Positions 15,753-24,955 are shown, counted from the first letter of the stretch. The stretch: DNA of 28,011 nucleotides from Pedosphaera sp. (GCA_028293465.1 JAQGOT010000131.1:1-28011), one strand, 5' to 3'. Notes: a model not told the origin generated them from the sequence alone. Translations and numbers: made by a program.

Positions 15753-16802
15753 TCAGGATCTCGCTCTCACGCGCAAGCCGGTTTTCTCGGGTGCGTCGGC
15801 GAAGGAGAGGATGCCTTTTTCCGAAGTGACGCCGAGGTAGGCATCATTGGTGATGAGAATATTGCCGTCCACGTCGAGATGGTTGCAGAGTTCGGCGAGG
15901 TGGGCGGCGGCGCTGATGAGAACGCTGGTCTCAATCATGCAGCCGATCATCGTTTTCAAACCGGCTTTGCGGGCGGCCTGCAGGGCTTCATAACCGCCGC
16001 TGATGCCGCCGGTCTTGCTGAGCTTCACATTCACCCCGTGGTAACATTCCGCGCAATGCGCCACGTCCTTGGCGCTGTGATAGGATTCATCGCCGAACAA
16101 CGGCAGCGGTGAACGCTCTTTCAGCCAGATCAGATGCTTAGGATCGGTCGCGGCGGGCATGGGCTGCTCGACAAACTGAATGTGGCCATCCTTGGCCAGC
16201 CACTCGATCATCTCGAGCGCCTTTTCCTTGGTGGTCCAACCTTCGTTGGCATCGACGCGCACCGCTTTCTTCGGCGCGGCTTCCCGCAAGGCACCCAGGT
16301 TCAACTTGTCGTCCGGGCCGCCGAGCTTCAACTTTAACACCGGATATCGTTCCGCAGCGATGACTTTCTGGCGAATGATGTCCGGCTTGTCGATCCCGAT
16401 CGTGAACGAGGTGACGTGGTGTTTCTCGGTGAAGCCGAGCCCGAGGTAATCGTAAACCGCTTGACCAGCTTTGCGGGCAGCGCCGTCCACAAGCGCGATA
16501 TTGAAGGCGCATTTGGCGGCCATGTTACCGGGGGCAACCGTATCGAGGTAGTTCATGCTCCCCGGGACGTCGTCGAAGGAGAGTTTGTTCGCGTCCACCT
16601 TGCCGCAGAACTCCATCACGGTATCGACGGATTCGTTGTAACGGGCGATGGGCGCCGACTCTCCGAGGCCGATGGTGCCGTTGTCATCGGCTAGTTGGAG
16701 CAGGACGACCTTGAAAATATTGGTGCCGGTGCTTCGGGAAATCGCCCAAGTGTGAGTGAGTTGCAGATCGTAACGCCAATATTTGAGTTGCACTCCAACC
16801 AA
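15753..16802 (-). CDS. dipeptide epimerase (enolase superfamily)
   Basis: 349 aa. Enolase-superfamily enzymes of this subgroup epimerise dipeptides such as L-Ala-D/L-Glu, often from peptidoglycan recycling. Seen: the capping domain to about 125; the barrel with the K157-x-K159 catalytic lysines in LKLKLGG; metal ligands D184 (RVDANEGW), E212 (VEQP) and D238 (FGDES); the second catalytic lysine in NVKLSKTGG (about 260); IGCMIETSV; and the DVD motif near 313-315, which in the family holds the dipeptide amino group. Substrate specificity beyond this is not visible. No ATG fits the N-terminus: I used the TTG at 16802 (AGG 5 bases upstream), with a GTG at 16793 as alternative. It lies 49 bases behind the dehydrogenase stop on the same strand. 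Confidence 0.88.
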   Translation of the reverse strand: MVGVQLKYWRYDLQLTHTWAISRSTGTNIFKVVLLQLADDNGTIGLGESAPIARYNESVDTVMEFCGKVDANKLSFDDVPGSMNYLDTVAPGNMAAKCAFNIALVDGAARKAGQAVYDYLGLGFTEKHHVTSFTIGIDKPDIIRQKVIAAERYPVLKLKLGGPDDKLNLGALREAAPKKAVRVDANEGWTTKEKALEMIEWLAKDGHIQFVEQPMPAATDPKHLIWLKERSPLPLFGDESYHSAKDVAHCAECYHGVNVKLSKTGGISGGYEALQAARKAGLKTMIGCMIETSVLISAAAHLAELCNHLDVDGNILITNDAYLGVTSEKGILSFADAPEKTGLRVRARS

Positions 16803-16851
16803 AGAAACCTAAACCGCCGGAAGAATCAATAAGAGAAAGTGGACGCGGCAA

Positions 16852-19800
16852 TCATTTTATCGTGGTCATTTCAAACTTCGGGTTCAACTCGAGCTGGAAA
16901 TCCTTGAAATGCACTTCTGTCGGACCGCCGGCGTGCACCTGGAGAGCAGTGATGCCGCGGCGGGCGACTTGCGCGTCGTCCAGATCGACACAGAGATGCC
17001 CGTTGAGGGCGGTGCGAATTTTTCCATCCACCGCGAGGATCTCGTAGGTGTTCCAATCGTCCGCGTTCACGAATGGATCACCCGGTTTGTCGGAGAGAAT
17101 GGCGCGGCCGTTTTCCTCGTAGAGTTTGCCCCACCAACCGGCACCGATGTCGGCTTGGCAGCCTTTCATTTCATAATCACCAAAGCGTTCGCTGCGGAAT
17201 TGCACGCCGCTGTTTTCCTTGTTGGGGGTAAGCTTCACCTTGAGCACCAATCGGAAGTTTTCCAAGGGCATCGTGCTCTTGAGAAATTCATTATGCTTCA
17301 GGCCGGTCGTGGTGCGGCCGACGATCTCGCCATTCTCCACCTGCCAGAGAGACTTGTCACCCTCCCAACCGTTAAGATCCTTGCCGTTGAAGAAGGCGGC
17401 CGGGTTGGCAGGAGTTTCAACGCTGGCAGGCAGCGGTACCTGGCCGGGCCGGCTGAGGTAATAAAGCAAGTCACGCACTTCCTGTTCGCTGAGCGGCTGC
17501 AACAGGCCTTCCGGCATCATGGACAGGTCGCTTTGTTGCAGGGACTTGATTTCGGCGCGCGGAACAATGAGCGTTTCGTTCGCCGTAATAATGGTCACGG
17601 ATTTGTCGTCCTGCTGGGTCACGATGCCGGTGATGCTGCGGTCATCTTTCGTCTCCATATTGTAGGAGCGATAGTCATTCGGGATGACCGCGTTCGGGTC
17701 CAAGATATTTTGCAGGATATAATCGAGATCGGCACGGTTCGAACCCGTAAGGTTGGGGCCGACCTTCCCGCCGGTATCAAAAAGGGTATGACACTGGGCG
17801 CAGGTGCGGGTAAAAACGGCGCGCCCGCGGGAAGCGTCGCCCGGCGTGGAGCCGCCCGCCTGGTAGATTTTTTTGAACTTCGCGATCTCCCCTTGCTTGT
17901 CGGCGCTGCTGTCGCGGGAAACGCCCCAAACTTTTTGGATCTCCTGCTCAAGCTCGGCATTTTTGAGGCTGCGAAGCTGGCGCACCAGTTCGGCCGTAAG
18001 ATCTTTTACCGGCACCGCATTCTTGCCGACGCCCGCCAGCAGGGCTTGAGCGAAAACGACCCGTGAAGCCAGCGTGTTGAGCGCATCCCGGCGATGTGCG
18101 GGATCCAGTCCGGGGTAAATGCTCAGGATGGCAGCGGGTGTTTTGGCATCGTCATAAGCCGCCAAGCCGCGCAGGGCCGGTCCCTGCAAATTGGCATCCG
18201 TCAATAATCGTTGGAGGATGGGCGCGAGACCGGCATCCCTGATTCCCAGCAACGATTCCAGCGCCGTCCGGCGCACCCCGGCGTTGGCAGCCGTATCCAG
18301 CAAAGTCTTTCGCAGGGAAGCGAGCGCGCTGGAACTGCCGAAGGTAAGGGAAAGCGATTGCACCTGCGCCCGGATTTCTGCGTTCGTGCTGGTGTTGAAC
18401 GCGGTTTCAATGGCCTCCCAACCTTTGGGCATGGCCACATTGCGCTGACCTTTCAGCGCAAGGCTCAGGCCGCTCAACATGTCGAGCCGATGCGAATCAT
18501 CACTCACTTGTTTCAACCGGGCGGTGATGGCGGCAAACGCTTCGGGCGTACCGACGGCAGCGACACGGCGCGTGGTGAAATGGAGGATGCGCGGGAGCTT
18601 GGATAACTCGGCGATGAGGAGTGCGCGATCCGTGTTGTTCGTCGCGAGCGGCTCGGCGGCATACCAAGCCATCAGCGGGAGGTTGTGATCCTCGGCATCC
18701 TCCGAATGAGCACAAAGCGCCGCGACCGTTTCCCAGCGTTGCTCGGCGGGCAGGCGTTGCATCACCGCAGCGAGATAAAGCCGGACTACCGGGGACTCAT
18801 CCGCACTCGCGAGACGGGCGAACTCTTTCAACACGGCTGAAGAAACCGTCCGGTCCTCAGCGAGCAACTGGATGGTCCACGCGCGCACATATTCATCCGG
18901 CTTTTTTAGCAATTTTAGAGCCACGTCCTCCGTCAGGCCGCCGATCGCGTGCAAAGTCCAAAGCGAACGGAGCTCGATGGTTTCCGGCGGCACAACCCGA
19001 CCAAAGTCGGGAAGCTTCAAGCCAATCGATTTATTGTCGGGATTTAGGAAGTACATCAGCAACTGGCTGGCTTCCGGTGACAGGGGCTTCTCCTTCGTCC
19101 GTTCCTGGAGGAGTTTGCGGGCGTGCCGGGCATACCATTCGTTGGGATGCGACAGGAGCGCGACCAAGGCGGCGTCGCTTTTCTGTTCCAAATTTACCGG
19201 GGTCCATTTGGTGTCGCCGTAAACCACTTTAAAAATGCGGCCGTTGGAACGGTCGTGGCCATTGGGATCATTATGATGGCATTGGTTTTTGTCGTACCAA
19301 TCGATCATGTAAACCGATCCGTTCTGGTCGTATTGCAGGTTGAGGATTTGCGACCAGGAATCGTTGAAGTTGATGAAGTCAAAATTGTGATGGCCGACGA
19401 ACCCGGAGCCTTTGCGTTCGGGTGTATCCATGTTGATGCGCGCGCCATGGATGTTGTTCATGTAAAGCTGCCCGTGATACTGCTCCGGCCAACTGTCTCC
19501 CTGATACACCATCAACCCGGCGTGCGCGTGGCCACCGCCCAGGGAGCCGGACCGGCCGTTGGCGGCGTGCGGGCCCTTGCTGCCGGCGTAATGCAGATGA
19601 TCCGCGATGGTCTTGATGTCATCGAAAACGTAGGGATTGAAATGTTGTCCGCCCTGCCGCTCGTAGCGCCCGCCTTGGATCATGTGCCAAAGATGCGGGA
19701 TGACGCACGCCTCGATGAAACATTGGCCATGCTCATCGAAATCCACACCCCAAGGATTGCTGGTGCCTTCGGAAAAATACTCGAACTTATGTTTGGTGGG

Positions 19801-20991
19801 ATGATAGCGCCAGACGCCAGCGGTGACGGGCGTACGTTCGCTCTTCGGTGCGCCGGGTTTGCCCACGTTGGAATAAGTGAAGACACCGTGGCAACCGTAG
19901 AGCCAACCATCCGGCCCCCAAGTGAAAGTGTTCAACGTTTCGTGCGTGTCCTGGTAACCCCAGCCGTCGAGGAGAATTTGTGGCGGGCCGGCAGGTTTTG
20001 GTTCATCGCCGTCCTTCATGGGAATGAACATGAGATACGGCGCAGCTCCTACCCACACGCCGCCGAAACCGACTTCCAGACCACTGACCAGATTCAGGCC
20101 CTCGATGAAGACAGTGCGTTTGTCGAACTTGCCGTCACCGTCGGTGTCCTCAAACACTAGAATGCGGTCCTTGCCCTGTCCTTCCGGCATGCGGATGGGA
20201 TAGGTGTAGGCCTCGGCCACCCACAGCCGCCCGCGATGATCGATGGCGAAGGCGATTGGCTGTTTGACGTCCGGCTCGCCGGCGAAGAGCGTCGCCTTGA
20301 AGTCTGGCGGCAAAGTCATTTCCTTGGTGGCATCCTCCGGGGAGAGGCCGGCAAACTTGATGGTATCCACCGGCGGCATCTCGTCTGCCGCGGGCGGTTT
20401 GGCGGAATCGAGTGCGTCGGCAAGTTGAGGTTTGGTCGCGTAGAACTCGAAATCATCGAAGTTGATATGCCCCCAGCCGCCGGTTTCCTGGTCAATAATA
20501 CGGATGAAAATGTCCTTCCCCTGATCGGCTGCCAAATCGACGAGCACTGGACGCAATTTTTCACCATCGTAGCCGGAGGTTTTGAAAATGACTTTTTGAT
20601 CGCCCGCCCGCACGAGCTCCACCCGGGTGTCCGCATGCGCGCCGCCGGCGACGAGAAAGCTCGCGTAAGGTTGGGTGACCTTGAACGGAACGGAGGTCAA
20701 AGTTCCTTGTGCCGCGTCGCCGGCGGCTTCATAAGTGCCGACCCAATAGCTGCCTTGATGGCCGCTTTTCATGTCGCTGCGGCGGGAGGAAACCGTATCG
20801 CCTTGGACCGGCTGTTTATCGAAGGCGTTGCCGGTGGCGGTCCAATCTTTGAGTGTGCCGTCTTCGAAATCCAGATTGAGCGGCTTGCCGTGGCTGTCCA
20901 CCGGCTTGATTTGCGCGGCGGCGGTAAAAGCAGTGGCGGCCACAGCCAGAACCAGTAAGGCGATGCGAACGATGGATGGTCTATATTTCAT
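16852..20991 (-). CDS. giant secreted dehydrogenase with HEAT, cytochrome c and DUF1080 domains
   Basis: 1379 aa, exported (signal peptide about 1-26, MKYRPSIVRIALLVLAVAAT...AAAQ). Order: beta-sandwich carbohydrate-binding-like domain about 38-190 (FEDGTLKDWTATGNAF, WVGTYE, HINFDDFEFYA); Pirellula-type membrane-bound dehydrogenase beta-propeller about 225-600 (DHRGRLWVAEAYTYP, DTDGDGKFD, NPWGVDFDEHG); HEAT-like helical repeats about 615-1010; haem-binding domain with C1064-A-Q-C1067-H1068 and a distal Met region (about 1045-1180); C-terminal DUF1080 domain about 1198-1372 (FFNGKDLNGW, NSGVQFRS, GHLCVDLDD). DUF1080 members have been assigned as 3-keto-disaccharide hydrolases or lyases. The domain set suggests sugar oxidation with electron transfer to haem, then cleavage of the ketosugar. 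The substrate is unknown. Preceded by an FG-GAP gene 109 bases upstream. Confidence 0.9.
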   Translation of the reverse strand: MKYRPSIVRIALLVLAVAATAFTAAAQIKPVDSHGKPLNLDFEDGTLKDWTATGNAFDKQPVQGDTVSSRRSDMKSGHQGSYWVGTYEAAGDAAQGTLTSVPFKVTQPYASFLVAGGAHADTRVELVRAGDQKVIFKTSGYDGEKLRPVLVDLAADQGKDIFIRIIDQETGGWGHINFDDFEFYATKPQLADALDSAKPPAADEMPPVDTIKFAGLSPEDATKEMTLPPDFKATLFAGEPDVKQPIAFAIDHRGRLWVAEAYTYPIRMPEGQGKDRILVFEDTDGDGKFDKRTVFIEGLNLVSGLEVGFGGVWVGAAPYLMFIPMKDGDEPKPAGPPQILLDGWGYQDTHETLNTFTWGPDGWLYGCHGVFTYSNVGKPGAPKSERTPVTAGVWRYHPTKHKFEYFSEGTSNPWGVDFDEHGQCFIEACVIPHLWHMIQGGRYERQGGQHFNPYVFDDIKTIADHLHYAGSKGPHAANGRSGSLGGGHAHAGLMVYQGDSWPEQYHGQLYMNNIHGARINMDTPERKGSGFVGHHNFDFINFNDSWSQILNLQYDQNGSVYMIDWYDKNQCHHNDPNGHDRSNGRIFKVVYGDTKWTPVNLEQKSDAALVALLSHPNEWYARHARKLLQERTKEKPLSPEASQLLMYFLNPDNKSIGLKLPDFGRVVPPETIELRSLWTLHAIGGLTEDVALKLLKKPDEYVRAWTIQLLAEDRTVSSAVLKEFARLASADESPVVRLYLAAVMQRLPAEQRWETVAALCAHSEDAEDHNLPLMAWYAAEPLATNNTDRALLIAELSKLPRILHFTTRRVAAVGTPEAFAAITARLKQVSDDSHRLDMLSGLSLALKGQRNVAMPKGWEAIETAFNTSTNAEIRAQVQSLSLTFGSSSALASLRKTLLDTAANAGVRRTALESLLGIRDAGLAPILQRLLTDANLQGPALRGLAAYDDAKTPAAILSIYPGLDPAHRRDALNTLASRVVFAQALLAGVGKNAVPVKDLTAELVRQLRSLKNAELEQEIQKVWGVSRDSSADKQGEIAKFKKIYQAGGSTPGDASRGRAVFTRTCAQCHTLFDTGGKVGPNLTGSNRADLDYILQNILDPNAVIPNDYRSYNMETKDDRSITGIVTQQDDKSVTIITANETLIVPRAEIKSLQQSDLSMMPEGLLQPLSEQEVRDLLYYLSRPGQVPLPASVETPANPAAFFNGKDLNGWEGDKSLWQVENGEIVGRTTTGLKHNEFLKSTMPLENFRLVLKVKLTPNKENSGVQFRSERFGDYEMKGCQADIGAGWWGKLYEENGRAILSDKPGDPFVNADDWNTYEILAVDGKIRTALNGHLCVDLDDAQVARRGITALQVHAGGPTEVHFKDFQLELNPKFEMTTIK

Positions 20992-21100
20992 TTGTGAACA
21001 AGGAATTCTTCAGGCTTCAAAATGCCAAAGATGCAGACGACTGAGCCGTATTGCCATTCAATCCAATTTGCTTGACGGGGCGCAAGACCAAATCCCGGCT

Positions 21101-22459
21101 TTACTTCGGCAGGGCTTGATCAGCGGCCGCGGTTTTGGCGTCCGGCTTGGGCTGCGCTTTTTGCCATTCGGCTTTGCTCGTCTTCTTGGTTTCGTGAAGA
21201 AAGACGAAGGTTCCCTTCTTGTTGCCCACCACGATGTCGGGAAACTTTGTGTTTTGGATGTTGCCGGCCACGACCTGGGTGCCGACGCCGGAGTTATCAT
21301 CAATTAAATGCGGGATGAAATCGACCCGACCGTTGCCGGTGCGCACCAATTGAAACCAATAGAGCACCGCCGAGGTGTCGGAGTCGGGATCGGGTCCGTT
21401 GTGGCCGTGCGCCCAAAAGCGTTTGCCGGTGATGATGTCTTTGAGACCGTCGCCATCCATGTCGATGAGATCGACGGCGTGGAGTTGCGAGAAGACGACG
21501 CCGTATGCATCGGGCGCAGGCTTATCCTTGCCGTTCTGCTCGTTGAGGATGATGTGTTTTTTGAAAGCAATTTCACCGTTCTCGCCAACCTGCTCGAACC
21601 AGGCGAGTCCGTAACCGTGCGCTGAGAGGGCGGTGACTACATCGTTCTTGCCATCACCGTTGACATCGTAAGCGAACATTTGCGAACTGCCGTGGCCGGG
21701 GGCAAACGGGAATGAATGAAATTTCCAGGCGGGGTCGTTGGCGAGCGAGGCGGGCTGTTCCCACCAACCGCCGGCTTCCAGGATATCCACGCGCGCATCG
21801 CCATTAGCATCACCCACCCCGAGTCCGTGTGTAAAACGCTGCCAATTGCCTTTCGGTGAAATGGGATGGAATTTCCAGGGCTTGGCGGGATTGCTCCAGT
21901 CCGCGGTGGCGTAACCGAAGTAGCCGCCGGAATTACAAACGATGTCGGGCTTGCCGTCGCCGTTCACGTCCGCAAAGGCGGGCGATTCGTTATCAACCAC
22001 GTCGAAAATCTGGTGGCGTTGCCAGTGACCCTCCCGGCCCTTGGGATTCTCATACCAGGAGGCATCGAGTCCGGGAAAGCCATAAATCAAAATATCCGGC
22101 CAGCCGTCCTGGTTGAAATCATAAACGAAACTGAAAAAATTATCGGAGTAGGCGTTGTTGATGCCGAGCGCGCCTTCAAAGCCGGGAATCTTTTCCTCGG
22201 TGCCGTCGGTTTTCTTGTGCGTGAAGAATTTATTGGCGGGATAATATTCGTGTCGCTGCTTGTAGTCTGGTCCTTCATACCAGTAAGGACCGGAGATGAT
22301 ATCCATCTTGCCGTCGTGATTGAAGTCACCGAAGTTGGCGCCCTCGCCCCAGAACTGATCGCTCAACTGGATTTTTTTGAAGCTGTGGAGTGTATATTCC
22401 GCGGCTGATACAGACGCGATGCCCAGAAGGATGGATGCGGCAACCGGGAGTTTGAACAT
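21101..22459 (-). CDS. secreted FG-GAP/VCBS repeat protein
   Basis: 452 aa, with a signal peptide (about 1-20, MFKLPVAASILLGIASVSA). The rest is a beta-propeller with six calcium-binding-type D-x-[ND]-x-D-G loops: DFNHDGKMD, DFNQDGWPD, DVNGDGKPD, DANGDARVD, DVNGDGKND and DMDGDGLKD. Trp/Tyr/His-rich loops (SGPYWYEGP, AGGWWEQP, RFWAHGHNG) may form a binding face. A Lys/Ala-rich tail follows. No catalytic motif is recognised, so it is probably a binding or adhesion partner, or an extracellular scaffold for the dehydrogenase encoded 109 bases downstream on the same strand. Planctomycetes and Verrucomicrobia often carry such pairs. The start ATG lacks a strong ribosome site. Confidence 0.85.
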   Translation of the reverse strand: MFKLPVAASILLGIASVSAAEYTLHSFKKIQLSDQFWGEGANFGDFNHDGKMDIISGPYWYEGPDYKQRHEYYPANKFFTHKKTDGTEEKIPGFEGALGINNAYSDNFFSFVYDFNQDGWPDILIYGFPGLDASWYENPKGREGHWQRHQIFDVVDNESPAFADVNGDGKPDIVCNSGGYFGYATADWSNPAKPWKFHPISPKGNWQRFTHGLGVGDANGDARVDILEAGGWWEQPASLANDPAWKFHSFPFAPGHGSSQMFAYDVNGDGKNDVVTALSAHGYGLAWFEQVGENGEIAFKKHIILNEQNGKDKPAPDAYGVVFSQLHAVDLIDMDGDGLKDIITGKRFWAHGHNGPDPDSDTSAVLYWFQLVRTGNGRVDFIPHLIDDNSGVGTQVVAGNIQNTKFPDIVVGNKKGTFVFLHETKKTSKAEWQKAQPKPDAKTAAADQALPK

Positions 22460-22599
22460 GCTCTATTTCTGGCAGTTCTCTCCGGCAGGGTCAAGCGGGA
22501 TGAAATGGAGCGGCGTGTTTCGGCGATGTGCCCGCGTCACCAAAGGCTCCGCCCTCAAGCCGCTGGAATGTATGCGAGCAGATTGGCTGTTTGGTAAAA

Positions 22600-22618
22600 T
22601 ACATAGCACCGCTATGTA
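22600..22618. repeat. perfect 8-bp inverted repeat (possible operator or hairpin)
   Basis: TACATAGC-ACC-GCTATGTA: 8-bp arms with a 3-base centre, about 140 bases upstream of the FG-GAP start and about 306 bases past the mnmG stop. On the minus strand ATTTTA follows, so it could end mnmG transcription weakly. As DNA it has the look of a dimer-binding operator for the FG-GAP-dehydrogenase unit. Confidence 0.45.
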
Positions 22619-22804
22619 ATTGGTGTTCTGCCTGCCGAATGGCGGGTTCTATTTGCTCAGCCTAATGCAGCGGTGCAACTCTCCTGAAGGATGAACTCCT
22701 CTGATGTGAAAAAATATTCCCATTGTTTCATTAGCTGGTCTTGCGCTGCGGGGCGAGGGCGTTAGGTTGGAATTGCTTCTTTATTCTACGGGAGGTTCGT
22801 GTGT

Positions 22805-22841
22805 GGGGCGGCAAATTCTGATTCCTTCCGCCGCCCCTTTT
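22805..22841 (+). terminator. GC-rich hairpin with T-run, plus strand
   Basis: GGGGCGGC, a 17-base loop, GCCGCCCC, then TTTT. This is intrinsic-terminator-like in the plus direction, although no plus-strand gene precedes it. On the minus strand the T-run is absent, so it does not serve mnmG. It may mark the end of an unannotated plus-strand transcript. Confidence 0.45.
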
Positions 22842-22923
22842 GTGCCGAAGGATGAGAGCTTACAGGGGATGGCCCAGGTTCCGGTTAGGAACGCCTGAGG
22901 ATCTGTAGGCGGCAGCGTTCAAG

Positions 22924-24888
22924 CTACGAACAGCAATCGCCGGGGTCCGGTGCGGAGGATGTCGGTTCGCTCACCGGGGCGGATTTCCCATTTGGCATCG
23001 CGCCTCGCTTGAGCCAAACCATTAAAACACCTATGTCTGAAGGAGATACGCCGGAAATACGCGATGCCTGACCGAGCGTTGCCGGTCGAATCTGAATAAG
23101 CTTCTGCCGGGCCTCGGTTCGCAGACTGTGGACGGTGGTATAGTCGAAAGAGTCCGGGATTTGTTTGTCTTCGAGTTGCTTAAACTTGGCGACATCCAAC
23201 TCCTGACGGTCAATGTAGCCCTCATACTTCATGGTGATTTCAACCTGTTGAACCACTTCCTGCGGAAGATCGGTTCTGCCCCCCGGCAGATCACCATAGG
23301 TAACTTTAGGACGGCGGAGAAGTTGAGCCAAGGTTTCCGTGCCGACGCGGGTCTTTTCCAAGCGCGTGGTTTCGGCAGCAATGGCGAGTTGCTTGGTTTG
23401 GAGTTGGCGAAAGTTTCGGTCGGGTAAGAGGCCGGCTTGATGCCCGATTTCCGAGAGGCGGAGGTCGGCATTATCTTGGCGCAACAAGAGGCGATATTCG
23501 GCGCGGGAGGTAAACATCCGATAAGGCTCAATGGTCCCTTTGGTAACCAAATCGTCAATCAAGACGCCAATATAAGCCTGATCCCGACGCAAGATGATTG
23601 GATCACGGCTTTGGACACGCCTTGCCGCGTTGATTCCGGCCATAAGGCCTTGTGCACCAGCTTCTTCATAGCCCGAAGTCCCGTTAATTTGGCCCGCTAG
23701 GAAGAGGTTGCGGCAGATCTTGGTCTCCAAGGAAGGATACAACTGCGTTGGAAAGGCAAAATCATACTCCACGGCGTATGCCGGACGCATGATTTCCGCA
23801 TTTTCGCAGCCAATGATGGTTTGGACCATTCCTACCTGAACCTCGAAAGGGAGACAGGTGGAAAAACCATTCACGTAGATTTCATCAGTTGCAATTCCCT
23901 CAGGCTCCAGAAATATCTGTTGGCGCTCCTTCTCGGGGAACTTAACGATCTTGTCCTCAATGGAAGGACAATAACGCGGTCCCACCCCTTCGATGACTCC
24001 GGAGTACATCGGAGACTTGTGGATGTTTGCCCGGATGATCTGGGCGGTCGCATCCGTCGTGTAGGTAACATAGCAAGAAAGCTGGCCGTTGATGCGGTCG
24101 AGTACAGAACCTGGGGGATACTTGCCGTCCGAATGGCCTACGTCCTTGGGATTCACCCCGGAATGTTCCACGTGGAACAAATCCTCCTTCCAGTAGGTAA
24201 AATAGGGAATAGGTTCGTCGCCGCCTTGTGGCTGGGTTTTGGAAAAGTCAATAGATCGGCGCAACAAGCGGGGTGGGGTGCCGGTCTTGAGCCGGCCAAG
24301 CTCCAAACCAAGTTCCTGGAGGGAGCCGGAAAGGCTCATGGCGGCAGATTCACCTGCCCGGCCGCCAGATTGTTGGTTTTGGCCGATGTGCATGAGGCCG
24401 CGGAGGAACGTTCCGGTTGTGACAATGATGGTGGTGCTGTGGTATTGAACCTCCAAGGTGGTCTCAACGCCATAAACCTGACCATCCTTGTGCAGGAGCT
24501 TGGAGGTCTGGCCTTGCTTCACATCCAGATTGGGCTCCCGTTCGCAAACCCATTTAAGGCGGAATTGGTAGGCCTTTTTGTCACATTGAGCCCGGGGTGC
24601 CCAGACAGCGGGTCCTTTCTTGGTGTTGAGCATCCGGAATTGAAGCCCGGTCATGTCTGTGGCTTTGCCCATCTCGCCACCGAGGGCATCAATCTCGCGG
24701 GCGAGATGTCCTTTGGCCAAGCCGCCGATGGCGGGGTTGCAAGACATTTGTCCAATGGTGTCCGCGTTGATGGTGAGCAGGAGGGTTTGGCAGCCCATGC
24801 GGGCGGCCGCCAGTGCCGCCTCGACGCCGGCATGGCCGGCACCGATTACGATCACATCATATTTCCGCGGATAGACGAACATTGCCAT
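22924..24888 (-). CDS. mnmG: MnmG (GidA), tRNA uridine-5-carboxymethylaminomethyl modification enzyme
   Basis: With MnmE, this FAD enzyme installs the cmnm5 group on wobble U34 of several tRNAs. 654 aa, longer than the usual 620-630. Seen: FAD motif GAGHAG (16-21), CNPAIGG-KGHL, AMSxSL-x-LGLELGRLKTGTPPR, the RSPMYSG-like SPMYSGVIEGVGPRYCPSIEDK, LPFEVQ, and the C-terminal GYIDRQ and ARISGV-P-DI-LM helix bundle motifs. The extra length comes mainly from about 30 residues (234-264) between YFTYWK and the NGQLSCYVTYT segment; E. coli MnmG has a short NASQHPQQ linker there. These residues include LFHVEH, coded by a perfect parS-like palindrome. A Cys-Cys-Ser C-terminus is unusual. The start ATG 24888 is used; ATG 24882 is close by. 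Confidence 0.95.
   Translation of the reverse strand: MAMFVYPRKYDVIVIGAGHAGVEAALAAARMGCQTLLLTINADTIGQMSCNPAIGGLAKGHLAREIDALGGEMGKATDMTGLQFRMLNTKKGPAVWAPRAQCDKKAYQFRLKWVCEREPNLDVKQGQTSKLLHKDGQVYGVETTLEVQYHSTTIIVTTGTFLRGLMHIGQNQQSGGRAGESAAMSLSGSLQELGLELGRLKTGTPPRLLRRSIDFSKTQPQGGDEPIPYFTYWKEDLFHVEHSGVNPKDVGHSDGKYPPGSVLDRINGQLSCYVTYTTDATAQIIRANIHKSPMYSGVIEGVGPRYCPSIEDKIVKFPEKERQQIFLEPEGIATDEIYVNGFSTCLPFEVQVGMVQTIIGCENAEIMRPAYAVEYDFAFPTQLYPSLETKICRNLFLAGQINGTSGYEEAGAQGLMAGINAARRVQSRDPIILRRDQAYIGVLIDDLVTKGTIEPYRMFTSRAEYRLLLRQDNADLRLSEIGHQAGLLPDRNFRQLQTKQLAIAAETTRLEKTRVGTETLAQLLRRPKVTYGDLPGGRTDLPQEVVQQVEITMKYEGYIDRQELDVAKFKQLEDKQIPDSFDYTTVHSLRTEARQKLIQIRPATLGQASRISGVSPSDIGVLMVWLKRGAMPNGKSAPVSEPTSSAPDPGDCCS
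24164..24179. other. parS-like centromere site inside mnmG
   Basis: TGTTCCACGTGGAACA is a perfect 16-bp palindrome and matches the chromosomal parS consensus bound by ParB (TGTT-y-CACGTG-r-AACA). It encodes residues 237-242 (L-F-H-V-E-H) of MnmG, in the stretch that is extra compared with E. coli MnmG. No parA or parB gene lies in this window. Only one full site was found; no other TTCCACGTGGAA-type site occurs. Confidence 0.8.
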
Positions 24889-24955
24889 ATATATACTGGA
24901 AGACCGCCTTCAAGTGGAAGCGAGGAATGCTTGCGAAATACCATTCCTGCGCAAT

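Larger units (their letters stand above)
22460..22923. other. intergenic region between mnmG and FG-GAP gene
   Basis: 464 bases without a supported gene. It contains an 8-bp perfect inverted repeat (22600-22618) and a GC-rich hairpin plus T4 that reads as a plus-strand terminator (22805-22841), both listed separately. The plus-strand stretch from about 22640 to 22840 could be a small RNA ending at that hairpin. It must also hold the mnmG transcript end and the FG-GAP promoter. Confidence 0.5.

Noticed and set aside
15749..15762. GAGATC-AG-GATCTC inverted repeat at the lipoprotein/epimerase convergence
   Set aside because: It overlaps the end of the epimerase gene, is only 6 bp, and has no T-run, so it is weak evidence for a terminator.
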